From the NCBI GenBank assembly GCA_002423425.1, contig DIWC01000020.1, positions 1-6,748 on the forward strand: a stretch of DNA of 6,748 nt, read 5' to 3'. Position numbers and translations under genes: made by a program. How positions within the stretch are numbered: position 1 is the stretch's first letter; each line of letters opens with the position of its first letter. The stretch is from Peptococcaceae bacterium UBA6116. GTDB taxonomy: Bacteria; Bacillota; Desulfitobacteriia; Desulfitobacteriales; Syntrophobotulaceae. Positions 1 through 6,522 of this stretch are shown piece after piece. Under the pieces are notes generated by a model. The model saw nothing but the letters and a program-made list of their open reading frames with translations, did not search any database and was not told the DNA's origin.

Positions 1-1
1 A

Positions 2-331
2 TCAGTTTATCCCGGCGTTAAAACTTGCGAAAGAATAGGGAATAAACCAATATTGGGTAGAGTATTAGATAATAAGGTAGAGCTAGATTTAAAGGGGATT
101 AGTTTAAAATATAATAACCTATATAAAGCAATTAGGAAACAATGCCGGCACTGCTATAATTACCTATCTTGTACGAAATGTCTATTTCATTTAAAGAATT
201 TTGAAGAAAAACTAATTTGCGATCAGTTTCAAAATATTGAGCAAATGAAAGAATATTGTGAATACAATATTTCGTTTTTTGAGAGCAATCCAGAGGCATA
301 TATAAAAGCTAAACAATTATCAATCGAATAA
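2..331 (+). CDS. Radical SAM peptide maturase, C-terminal part (5' end outside window)
   Basis: The frame is open from base 2, with no stop between the window edge and the TAA at 329-331, so this is the last 109 residues of a longer protein. What remains resembles the SPASM-type C-terminal domain of the GG-Bacteroidales radical SAM peptide maturases. It has a VYPGVKTCERIG segment (Cys9, Gly13 of the visible part), then CRHCYNYLSCTKC (Cys48, 51, 57, 60; spacing CX2CX5CX2C) and a further Cys73 in KLICDQF. In SPASM proteins such cysteines bind auxiliary iron-sulfur clusters. The core CX3CX2C domain would lie to the left and is not seen. The inferred role is cytoplasmic radical modification of a ribosomal precursor peptide. 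The next gene starts 3 bases after the stop, so the two are almost certainly co-transcribed. Family assignment is from memory of the motif pattern; the exact subfamily is less certain. Confidence 0.82.
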   Translation, partial: SVYPGVKTCERIGNKPILGRVLDNKVELDLKGISLKYNNLYKAIRKQCRHCYNYLSCTKCLFHLKNFEEKLICDQFQNIEQMKEYCEYNISFFESNPEAYIKAKQLSIE

Positions 332-334
332 AAA

Positions 335-1582
335 ATGAAAAATTATTGGCTGTATTTAGAACCGTTTACGTTTGTTTTTTCTCGTGACAATAAAACATTG
401 ATTTATAACAGTATATCATTCAGATGTAAAACCTTTACCGTCAGTAGTGATAAATTAAGAGATATATTTTCTGGATTAAATGATCCCGTTAACTTGTATT
501 GTATCGAAATATCAGAAGAAGCAATAAAAGATAAAGAAATAGAGGTTTTTATAAGGTTTATTAAGAAATCTTTTTCTGGGGATTTTATTGAGGTGTCTGA
601 AGTGCGAAAAAAGCCGATAATTTTTCCTCCAGTCCCAAAATTTCCGAAAAGAATGACCGGGAGTAAATTAGAAATAAAACGTACGTCAAGTATAGAGATT
701 CCTAGTTTATTAAACGAGTTGTTTTTATATGTTGGTGGAAATAATCCATCTTCCAACTTAAAAAATATACAAGTATTTAAACAGTTCGATTATTGCACTG
801 ACACAAATGGAAAATTTCTATTATTTGCTGACATTAAAAAACTTTTGAATTCAAATATAATAAAGCAGCTTCAATACTTAAATATTTTAGGGGGGGACAT
901 ATTTACTTATCCAGATTTGGGTATTTTATTAAAAGAACTTTCCAACTATGATTTTATTACAAGAATATACTCAATGTATAAGGATATTCCTGAAGTTTTT
1001 GACATTTTTTCTTCTTCTTTAAATTCACGGTTTATTTTAAAAGTTTTAATTGATTTCCCTGCGGATTATCAAAATCTAGAGAGAACTATTACTATGTTAA
1101 AAAGGGAAAATGTAAATGTTGAATTACTTTTTGCTATCAAATCTTTGTCAGAATATAGAGAGTCATTAACTTTTAAAGAAAAATATAAGTTTTGTAGATG
1201 TGAGATTAACCCTGTTTTTACTGGGGATAATCTAGATTTTTTCAAGAAGTATGTATTTTTATCAGAAAAGGATTTAAAAAAAATTCGATTAGGTCATAAT
1301 CAAATCTTTTTAAACCAGGCACTAAATGCATTTTATTTTGGGAAATTAAGGATTCTTCATAACTCAAAAGTATATTCTGATCTAAATAAACAAAGTATTG
1401 GGGATATCAAGACTCCATTAATTGATATGCTTTTCTATGAAATGGACAATAGACTTTCATGGTTTAATATTCGAGATCAAGGACCATGCAATAACTGCAT
1501 TTATCAATGGCTTTGCCCACCGCCCTCAGGATATGAGCAAGTATTGGCAAAGACCAATTTATGCACTGTAGTTTCAGATTAA
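335..1582 (+). CDS. Pseudo-radical-SAM / SPASM-domain protein of a GG-Bacteroidales peptide system
   Basis: This is a full-length 415-residue protein. The C-terminus (residues 384-410) carries GPCNNCIYQWLCPPP and a last Cys in AKTNLC (Cys385, 388, 394, 410), the hallmark I recall for the pseudo-rSAM family that accompanies GG-Bacteroidales maturases. Residues 180-195 (YLNILGGDIFTYPDL) match the strand carrying the GGE motif of radical SAM enzymes, here GGD at 186-188. The strand before it (about 128-138, ELFLYVGGNNP) is where the CX3CX2C site should be, and it has no cysteine. The fold is therefore probably kept while the SAM-cleaving cluster is lost. A likely role is as a partner that binds the precursor or scaffolds the active maturase; this is inference. 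ATG 335 is chosen because it follows the upstream stop by 3 bases and gives the usual N-terminus (KNYWLYLEP). No Shine-Dalgarno is visible. The gene is very AT-rich (28% GC in row 841-900) and contains a G7 run at 890-896. Confidence 0.85.
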   Translation: MKNYWLYLEPFTFVFSRDNKTLIYNSISFRCKTFTVSSDKLRDIFSGLNDPVNLYCIEISEEAIKDKEIEVFIRFIKKSFSGDFIEVSEVRKKPIIFPPVPKFPKRMTGSKLEIKRTSSIEIPSLLNELFLYVGGNNPSSNLKNIQVFKQFDYCTDTNGKFLLFADIKKLLNSNIIKQLQYLNILGGDIFTYPDLGILLKELSNYDFITRIYSMYKDIPEVFDIFSSSLNSRFILKVLIDFPADYQNLERTITMLKRENVNVELLFAIKSLSEYRESLTFKEKYKFCRCEINPVFTGDNLDFFKKYVFLSEKDLKKIRLGHNQIFLNQALNAFYFGKLRILHNSKVYSDLNKQSIGDIKTPLIDMLFYEMDNRLSWFNIRDQGPCNNCIYQWLCPPPSGYEQVLAKTNLCTVVSD

Positions 1583-1594
1583 GCATCTGAAATT
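1570..1594 (+). other. Stem-loop straddling the stop codon of the pseudo-rSAM gene
   Basis: TTTCAGAT (1572-1579) and ATCTGAAA (1585-1592) are perfect inverted repeats around a 5-base loop that contains the TAA stop. A G-U pair (1571/1593) and an A-U pair (1570/1594) could extend the stem to 10 bp. The downstream sequence is AU-rich but has no clean U-run, so this is more likely an RNA-processing, stability or attenuation structure between the maturation genes and the permease than a strong terminator. Confidence 0.35.
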
Positions 1595-1620
1595 TGGTAT
1601 ATTTAATAAAATAATAGAAA

Positions 1621-3993
1621 ATGATAAGAAATTTTTTAATATGTTTTTTACCATTTTTAAAGAAGAATAAAGTATTTGCACTAATAAACATGTTGAGCAT
1701 GTCAATTGCCCTCTCCGTGTCATTCATTATTATGCTTTATGTAATCAATGAGTTAAGTTATGACAGATGCCATACAAATTATAAGAGGATTTTCAGGGTC
1801 CTGAACTATTATGTCGATTATAAGAAATCCTATACTGAGACCCCATTCATTTTGGCTTCAGCACTAGAAACTGAGTATCCCCAGGTTGAACATTCAATAA
1901 GTGTAAGGTCTGCTTTTGGCATAAAAATACAAGTAGAAGATAAATTATTTACTGTTCCCGAAGCAATTTTTACCGATTCGAAAGTTTTTGACATTTTCAC
2001 AATTCCGATTGTACAGAAAGTCCAACAGGGAGATCTGTTAGAGGATAAAAATTCCATTGTCATTTCCCAGGAGCTGGCAAAAAAAATTTTCCCCGGGCAG
2101 GATCCAATCGGGAAAAAAATCACAGTAAGTTCTTCTGTTGGAGATCTTGATCTTTTCATCCAGGCAGTTTTCAGGGATATACCTCCGAATTCAACTTTTA
2201 AAGCTCAATGTCTTCTGAGTAGTAAACTGTATATTGAAAATCTGAACAAAGCTTATAATGTTAAAAACTCAGATAAGGATTGGACCAATAATTCTGTTGT
2301 AACCTGGATATTATTATCAAAAAGCTCTGATTCAAAGGAATTAGAAAAACAATTCAAGGCTTTTGAGCTTAAAAATCTGGGGCAAAACTCTCATTATCGT
2401 TATATACTTCAAAATTTATCTGATGTTTACCTTGGCTCTGAAAATATCGGGAATACCGGAATAAAGGGCAACATAAACAATATCAGATTAATTATTACTA
2501 TTGCCTTTGTTATAATACTCGTAGCCTCAATAAATTATATGATCCTGTCTACTACTGTGTCATCTGAACGTATGAAGGAAATCGGCCTACGCAAAACCTT
2601 TGGAGCAAGCAACCTTGTAATTAAATATCAATTATACTTCGAGTCTGTTTTATTGGCAGTAGGGATAATGCCAATTTCAATTTTAATTATGTGGTTATCC
2701 CTTCCAACAGCAAGCAAGTTATTCCAGATACCTATTGAAATCATCCCTTCAAACATCCTTGGTTACATCTTGATCGCCTTTGCGTTGACATTGTTTATCG
2801 GCTTATTATCAGGCTTATATATTTCCACAATCCTTTCAAGGCTCGATATTACTAACATCCTAAAAAATTCTATTCAAATAGGTAAAAGAAAAACTCTCCT
2901 GCGCTCATCACTTATTGTGTTTCAATTAATCCTTTTTTGTTCTTTTGTATCATCTGTACTTATCATTCGATCCCAATATCAATATGCAATTAAAAGAGAT
3001 CCAGGACATTATAACAATAACATTATTATTTTAAATCTCGGCCGAAATTTTAATGGATATTCAGGATTCCTCAATGAGATTAGAGCAAATGCCAATGTCA
3101 TAACGGCTGCCGGATGTGCAGAATGCGTACCGATGCAGAATTCTGCAACTGGACTCTTCCAGCATTTTCAGGATAAAGAAGTTCGTGTCCAATTAGAGGT
3201 AATGTATGTTGATTTCGGTTTCTTGGAAACAATGGGGATAAAGCTGGTTGAGGGCCGTTCTTTTTCAGACGAATTTGGGAGTGATAAGTTGCGGTCGGTA
3301 ATATTGAATGAAACTGCAGTGGAGAAGTTAGGTATTGTAGATCCTGTTGGGAAAAAGATTTCAAGTTCAACTATTATAGGAGTTGTCAAGGATTTTAACC
3401 TTCACTCAATACATACAGAGATTTCACCAACGGAGATTGTTCTGCAAAATGGAATTAATTGGCAGCTAGTTGTCCGTTATATGCCAGGTTCGTTTAATAA
3501 TGTACGTCAAATGCTTGAGTCAGAATGGAAAAAGTATGGTGAAGGCCGGATGTTTAGTTATAATACCATTGAGGATCTGATTGCAAGCAGATATTTATCT
3601 GAAAAAAAGCTGAGTATTTCAGTAGGTATTTATGCAATAATAGCAATCTTGATCTCTGCATCAGGTCTCTTTGGAATAACTCTTTTTATTGCCAGAACCA
3701 GAACAAAAGAAATAGGGATAAAGAAAGTGTTTGGATGTTCTGAGAAAATAATTATTTACTCTTTTCTATGGGAAAACTTTATACTTGTACTAGTGGCCGG
3801 AACAATATCTATTCTGGTTACTCTTTATTATATGTCTAACTGGTTGGAAAATTTTTCTTATAGAATAAATATCAATTGGTGGGTATTTGTGATACCTTTT
3901 TTGATTGCTTTATTTATTGTTCAGTCGACCGTTTTTGTTTATTCATATTATGTTTCACGAGTAAATCCTGTTAATGCTTTAAAATATGAATAG
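1621..3993 (+). CDS. ABC transporter permease, MacB/FtsX type with two periplasmic domains
   Basis: The 790-residue inner-membrane protein has the duplicated layout of Bacteroidota MacB/FtsX permeases. TM1 is at about 18-43, a first MacB_PCD-like extracytoplasmic domain at 44-288, and TM2-TM4 at about 288-310, 338-361 and 378-402. The second half has TM5 at 426-449, a second such domain at 450-664, and TM6-TM8 at 666-690, 714-738 and 752-778. Each half repeats a cytoplasmic coupling motif: EIGLRKTFGAS (320-330) and EIGIKKVFGCS (697-707). Family signatures include SYDRCHTNYKRIFRV (46-60), ELAKKIFPGQDPIGKKI (151-167), the paralogous NETAVEKLGIVDPVGKKI (563-580) and the C-terminal VNPVNALKYE. 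An in-frame TAA at 1612-1614 supports ATG 1621. A CAEC motif (Cys499/502) in the second periplasmic domain is a small oddity. These permeases need a separate LolD/MacB-like ATPase, which is not in the window. Its position 38 bases after the pseudo-rSAM gene suggests a role in export of, or self-protection from, the peptide product; that is inference. Confidence 0.9.
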   Translation: MIRNFLICFLPFLKKNKVFALINMLSMSIALSVSFIIMLYVINELSYDRCHTNYKRIFRVLNYYVDYKKSYTETPFILASALETEYPQVEHSISVRSAFGIKIQVEDKLFTVPEAIFTDSKVFDIFTIPIVQKVQQGDLLEDKNSIVISQELAKKIFPGQDPIGKKITVSSSVGDLDLFIQAVFRDIPPNSTFKAQCLLSSKLYIENLNKAYNVKNSDKDWTNNSVVTWILLSKSSDSKELEKQFKAFELKNLGQNSHYRYILQNLSDVYLGSENIGNTGIKGNINNIRLIITIAFVIILVASINYMILSTTVSSERMKEIGLRKTFGASNLVIKYQLYFESVLLAVGIMPISILIMWLSLPTASKLFQIPIEIIPSNILGYILIAFALTLFIGLLSGLYISTILSRLDITNILKNSIQIGKRKTLLRSSLIVFQLILFCSFVSSVLIIRSQYQYAIKRDPGHYNNNIIILNLGRNFNGYSGFLNEIRANANVITAAGCAECVPMQNSATGLFQHFQDKEVRVQLEVMYVDFGFLETMGIKLVEGRSFSDEFGSDKLRSVILNETAVEKLGIVDPVGKKISSSTIIGVVKDFNLHSIHTEISPTEIVLQNGINWQLVVRYMPGSFNNVRQMLESEWKKYGEGRMFSYNTIEDLIASRYLSEKKLSISVGIYAIIAILISASGLFGITLFIARTRTKEIGIKKVFGCSEKIIIYSFLWENFILVLVAGTISILVTLYYMSNWLENFSYRININWWVFVIPFLIALFIVQSTVFVYSYYVSRVNPVNALKYE

Positions 3994-4006
3994 TGCATTG
4001 AATGCA
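3994..4006 (+). other. Short perfect dyad directly after the permease stop
   Basis: TGCATT (3994-3999) and AATGCA (4001-4006) flank a single G immediately after the TAG stop. As RNA it would form about a 5-bp stem with a 3-base loop. There is no U-run after it, so it is not a terminator by itself, and its function is unknown. Confidence 0.25.
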
Positions 4007-4031
4007 GTTATAAAGACTCATCAGCTAATAG

Positions 4032-4073
4032 AATAAAGTAATAGATAGTTTATTACATTTTATTTAATTTTTT
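4032..4073 (+). terminator. Possible weak intrinsic terminator after the permease gene
   Basis: GTAATA (4038-4043) pairs with TATTAC (4051-4056) around a 7-base loop. The stem can be lengthened with A-U pairs from 4032 to 4064 if two single-base bulges are allowed. A T6 run (4068-4073) follows. The stem has only one G-C pair and the U-run is a few bases from the stem, so the call is tentative. It fits the position, 38 bases beyond the permease stop and before the promoter of the next gene. Confidence 0.33.
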
Positions 4074-4106
4074 GAGTTACAATGGTTCGTTGAACTTTTA
4101 AGTTTT

Positions 4107-4133
4107 TTGACTCTATTAAGACGTATATGTTTG
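4107..4133 (+). promoter_or_regulatory. Bacteroidota-type promoter for the exporter gene
   Basis: TATGTTTG at 4126-4133 is a perfect match to the Bacteroidota -7 consensus TAnnTTTG. A TTG at 4107-4109, at the end of a T-run, can serve as the -33 element with a 16-base spacer, slightly shorter than usual. Transcription would begin near 4138-4142, giving an untranslated leader of roughly 70 bases before the TTG start at 4212. The same 218-base gap holds nothing else I recognise beyond the dyads and possible terminator listed here. Confidence 0.5.
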
Positions 4134-4176
4134 ATTATAAATGCTATATTAAAATAATTTATACTTGTAATATATT

Positions 4177-4186
4177 GCTAATTAGC
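4177..4186. other. 10-bp palindrome in the exporter 5' leader
   Basis: GCTAATTAGC is a perfect 10-base palindrome about 44 bases downstream of the -7 element and 26 bases before the start codon. It could be a small operator or an RNA dyad. No regulator is encoded in the window, and an AT-rich gap can produce such a dyad by chance. Confidence 0.2.
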
Positions 4187-4211
4187 TATTTATGAAAAAC
4201 ATTACGAACTA

Positions 4212-6521
4212 TTGAAGACAAAAAGTCAACATTTAAAAATTAAATTTCCACATCATAAGCAGTGCGACTCTATGGACTGCGGACCCACCTGCCTGCAGAT
4301 GGTGGCGAAGCACTATGGGAAAAACTACTCATTGCAATCACTCCGGTCAAAATCATTTATAACAAAATCAGGAGTCTCGATGCTCGGCATAAGCGATGCA
4401 GCAGAAAGCATCGGCTTTCGTACTCGCGGCTACCGTCTTACATGGGAACAGCTTCGCGATGAGGTCCCGCTGCCGTGCATAGTGCACTGGAACCAGAGAC
4501 ACTTCTTGGTGGTGTATGAAATCAAGAAGCGGAGGGCAGGGGGCAGAGGGCGGGGAGCGGAGAGCAGGGAGCAGGGGGCAAGAAGCGCCGAGCACAGGGC
4601 ACAGAGCTCAGGGCAAAAACTCAACTCGGTAATTAAAGTGGCAGATCCGGCAGCAGGTTTAATCACATATAAGGAAGATGAATTTCTGAAATGCTGGTAT
4701 AGCACGAAATCCGACGGTGTGGATGAGGGAACTGCTTTACTACTCGAACCAACTCCCGAATTCTATAAACAGGAGGATGAGGAAAAACAAAAGCTAAGCT
4801 TCCTGTACCTGCTTGGTTATTTACGTCCTTATACGAAGTACATCCTGCAGCTTATGCTGGGAATGCTCACTGCCAGCATAATCAGCCTGATCTTCCCTTT
4901 TCTAACCCAGTCGCTTGTCGATACCGGTATAGGAAACAGTAATATTTCATTTGTGGTCATGGTACTGGTTGCCCAGCTTATTCTCACCCTGAGCCAGACT
5001 GCAAACGGGCTCCTTCGAAACTGGATAAGCCTTCACGTTACAAGCAGGGTAAGCATATCGCTTATCTCCGATTTCCTTATAAAGCTTATGAAACTCCCGA
5101 TCTCATTCTTCGATGTGAAGCTTGTGGGCGATATAATGCAGAGAATAGGAGATCATAACCGGATAAGAACATTTCTCACCGATTCGCTTATAAGCATCAT
5201 TTTCGCTGTTATTACCCTGGTAATGTACACAATAATAATGGCAACCTATAACCTTGGTATCCTTGGCATTTTCATGCTGGGAAGTGCGATGTACATCGGC
5301 TGGGTGGTGCTTTTCCTTAAGCGAAGGAGAGAGCTAGACTACAAACGTTTCCAACAGAGCGCTGCAAACCAGAGCAATATAGTCCAGCTTGTTACCGGTA
5401 TGCAGGAGATAAAGCTCAATAGCTGTGAGAAGCAGAAACGATGGGAATGGGAACGAATACAGATAAAGCTTTTCAAGGTGAGCCTGAAAAGCATGATGCT
5501 TAACCAGAACCAGCAACTTGGAGCAGTGCTGATAAACCAGACCAAGGATATCTTTATCTCCTTCCTTTCAGCTAAAGCTGTTATAGAGGGCCAGATGACC
5601 CTTGGTATGATGATGGCAATACAGTACATAATAGGTCAGCTCAATGCCCCGATCCAGCAGTTCATTGGTTTTACCCAGGCAGCCCAGGATGCAAGGATAA
5701 GCCTGGAACGTCTCGGGGAAATACATAATAAGGAGGATGAGGAAAAACCTGAAGATGACAGGATAAGAGAGATCCCTGCTGATAAGGATATTGAAATAAA
5801 GAACCTTGTTTTCCAGTACGAAGGCCCTCATTCCGAAAAAGTGCTTAACAATGTTTCACTTACCATTCCGGCGAAAAAGATCACTGCCATAGTAGGTATC
5901 AGCGGAAGCGGCAAGACAACGCTTTTAAAACTGATGCTTGGTTTTTATGAGCCTGTAAAAGGAGAGATATCACTCAACGGCACTCCCCTTAAAAGGTTCA
6001 GCCAGGCAGAATGGAGAAAGAGATGCGGCGTTGTGATGCAGGAGGGTTTTATCTTCGCCGATTCGATAGCCGGCAACATTGGTCTTGCCGATGATATCCC
6101 CGATAAGGAAAAGACAGACAGGGCGGCAGAGACTGCAAATATTAAGGAGTATATCGACAGCCTGCCCCTGGGTTACAATACCAGGATCGGGAACGACGGC
6201 CAGGGACTGAGCACAGGTCAGAAGCAAAGACTTCTGATTGCAAGGGCAGTCTACAAGGAACCCGATTTTATCTTTTTCGATGAAGCGACAAATGCCCTGG
6301 ATGCGACAAACGAAAGGACAATCATGGATAACCTTGGCACATTCTTTAAAGGCAAAACAGTTGTCATCGTTGCGCACAGGCTGAGTACGGTAAAGAATGC
6401 CGATCAGATCGTTGTGCTCGGCAAAGGAGAAATAGCCGAAACCGGAACACATAAGGAATTGGTTGAAAAGAAAGGAGCGTATTATAATCTGGTGAAGGAT
6501 CAGCTGGAGCTGGGAAATTAA
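4212..6521 (+). CDS. C39-peptidase-containing ABC exporter (PCAT, double-glycine leader processing)
   Basis: This 769-residue inner-membrane protein cleaves double-glycine leader peptides and exports the core. The N-terminal C39 peptidase (about 1-180) has oxyanion Gln17, catalytic Cys23 in MDCGPTC, His97 in NQRHFLVVY and Asp145 in VADPAAG. The transmembrane domain (about 205-490) has helices near 208-232, 244-263, 326-345, 348-369, 437-457 and 462-483. The ATPase domain (about 525-765) has Walker A GISGSGKTT (562-570), Q-loop Gln610, signature LSTGQ (666-670; Thr replaces the usual first Gly), Walker B with Asp690-Glu691, and switch His722, so it looks active. Start: the frame is open only from 4182, and TTG 4212 is the only conventional start before ATG 4272, which would remove Gln17 and begin two codons before Cys23. 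Residues 107-134 are a repeat-encoded insert; without it the length (741) fits the family. GC content is well above that of the upstream genes (55% in row 6001-6060). It is the likely exporter for the adjacent RiPP system. Confidence 0.93.
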   Translation: MKTKSQHLKIKFPHHKQCDSMDCGPTCLQMVAKHYGKNYSLQSLRSKSFITKSGVSMLGISDAAESIGFRTRGYRLTWEQLRDEVPLPCIVHWNQRHFLVVYEIKKRRAGGRGRGAESREQGARSAEHRAQSSGQKLNSVIKVADPAAGLITYKEDEFLKCWYSTKSDGVDEGTALLLEPTPEFYKQEDEEKQKLSFLYLLGYLRPYTKYILQLMLGMLTASIISLIFPFLTQSLVDTGIGNSNISFVVMVLVAQLILTLSQTANGLLRNWISLHVTSRVSISLISDFLIKLMKLPISFFDVKLVGDIMQRIGDHNRIRTFLTDSLISIIFAVITLVMYTIIMATYNLGILGIFMLGSAMYIGWVVLFLKRRRELDYKRFQQSAANQSNIVQLVTGMQEIKLNSCEKQKRWEWERIQIKLFKVSLKSMMLNQNQQLGAVLINQTKDIFISFLSAKAVIEGQMTLGMMMAIQYIIGQLNAPIQQFIGFTQAAQDARISLERLGEIHNKEDEEKPEDDRIREIPADKDIEIKNLVFQYEGPHSEKVLNNVSLTIPAKKITAIVGISGSGKTTLLKLMLGFYEPVKGEISLNGTPLKRFSQAEWRKRCGVVMQEGFIFADSIAGNIGLADDIPDKEKTDRAAETANIKEYIDSLPLGYNTRIGNDGQGLSTGQKQRLLIARAVYKEPDFIFFDEATNALDATNERTIMDNLGTFFKGKTVVIVAHRLSTVKNADQIVVLGKGEIAETGTHKELVEKKGAYYNLVKDQLELGN
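4531..4614 (+). repeat. Intragenic heptad tandem repeat, 12 units, inside the C39 peptidase coding region
   Basis: The stretch divides without remainder into 12 seven-base units of pattern NNRRRGC: GGAGGGC, AGGGGGC, AGAGGGC, GGGGAGC, GGAGAGC, AGGGAGC, AGGGGGC, AAGAAGC, GCCGAGC, ACAGGGC, ACAGAGC, TCAGGGC. An AAGAAGC at 4524-4530 precedes it and may be a 13th unit or the native codons. Since 84 is divisible by 3, the frame is kept. It encodes residues 107-134, rich in Arg, Gly, Glu, Gln, Ser and Ala and probably disordered. Conceptual removal of exactly these bases rejoins EIKK to QKLNSVIKVADP, a normal-length turn between the strands carrying catalytic His97 and Asp145. The last three units are the same type as the tract after the gene. 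Confidence 0.88.
4534..4555 (+). other. Putative G-quadruplex motif within the exporter coding strand
   Basis: Four G-runs (4534-4536, 4539-4543, 4548-4550, 4552-4555) are separated by loops of 2, 4 and 1 bases, satisfying the standard G3+N1-7 rule. It lies on the coding strand, so the mRNA could fold too, near codons 108-115 of the C39 domain. Folding has not been shown. Confidence 0.55.
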
Positions 6522-6522
6522 A

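Noticed and set aside
53..331. A complete 92-residue gene starting at TTG 53
   Set aside because: The frame has no stop back to the window edge and the residues before 53 (VYPGVKTCERIG) belong to the same SPASM-like domain, so it is the tail of a larger gene.
4136..4163. Inverted repeat TATAAAT / ATTTATA in the exporter leader
   Set aside because: It consists only of A-T pairs with a 14-base loop, so it would be very unstable and is expected by chance in such AT-rich DNA.
4127..4195. A 22-codon frame in the intergenic gap that might be a precursor peptide
   Set aside because: It begins inside the -7 promoter element, has no double glycine and is typical of chance AT-rich frames.
5970..6452. 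A 160-residue frame on the minus strand opposite the ATPase domain
   Set aside because: It lies opposite strongly conserved ABC motifs and has no recognisable family or start context; it is a shadow of the exporter gene. The other minus-strand frames were rejected for the same reason.
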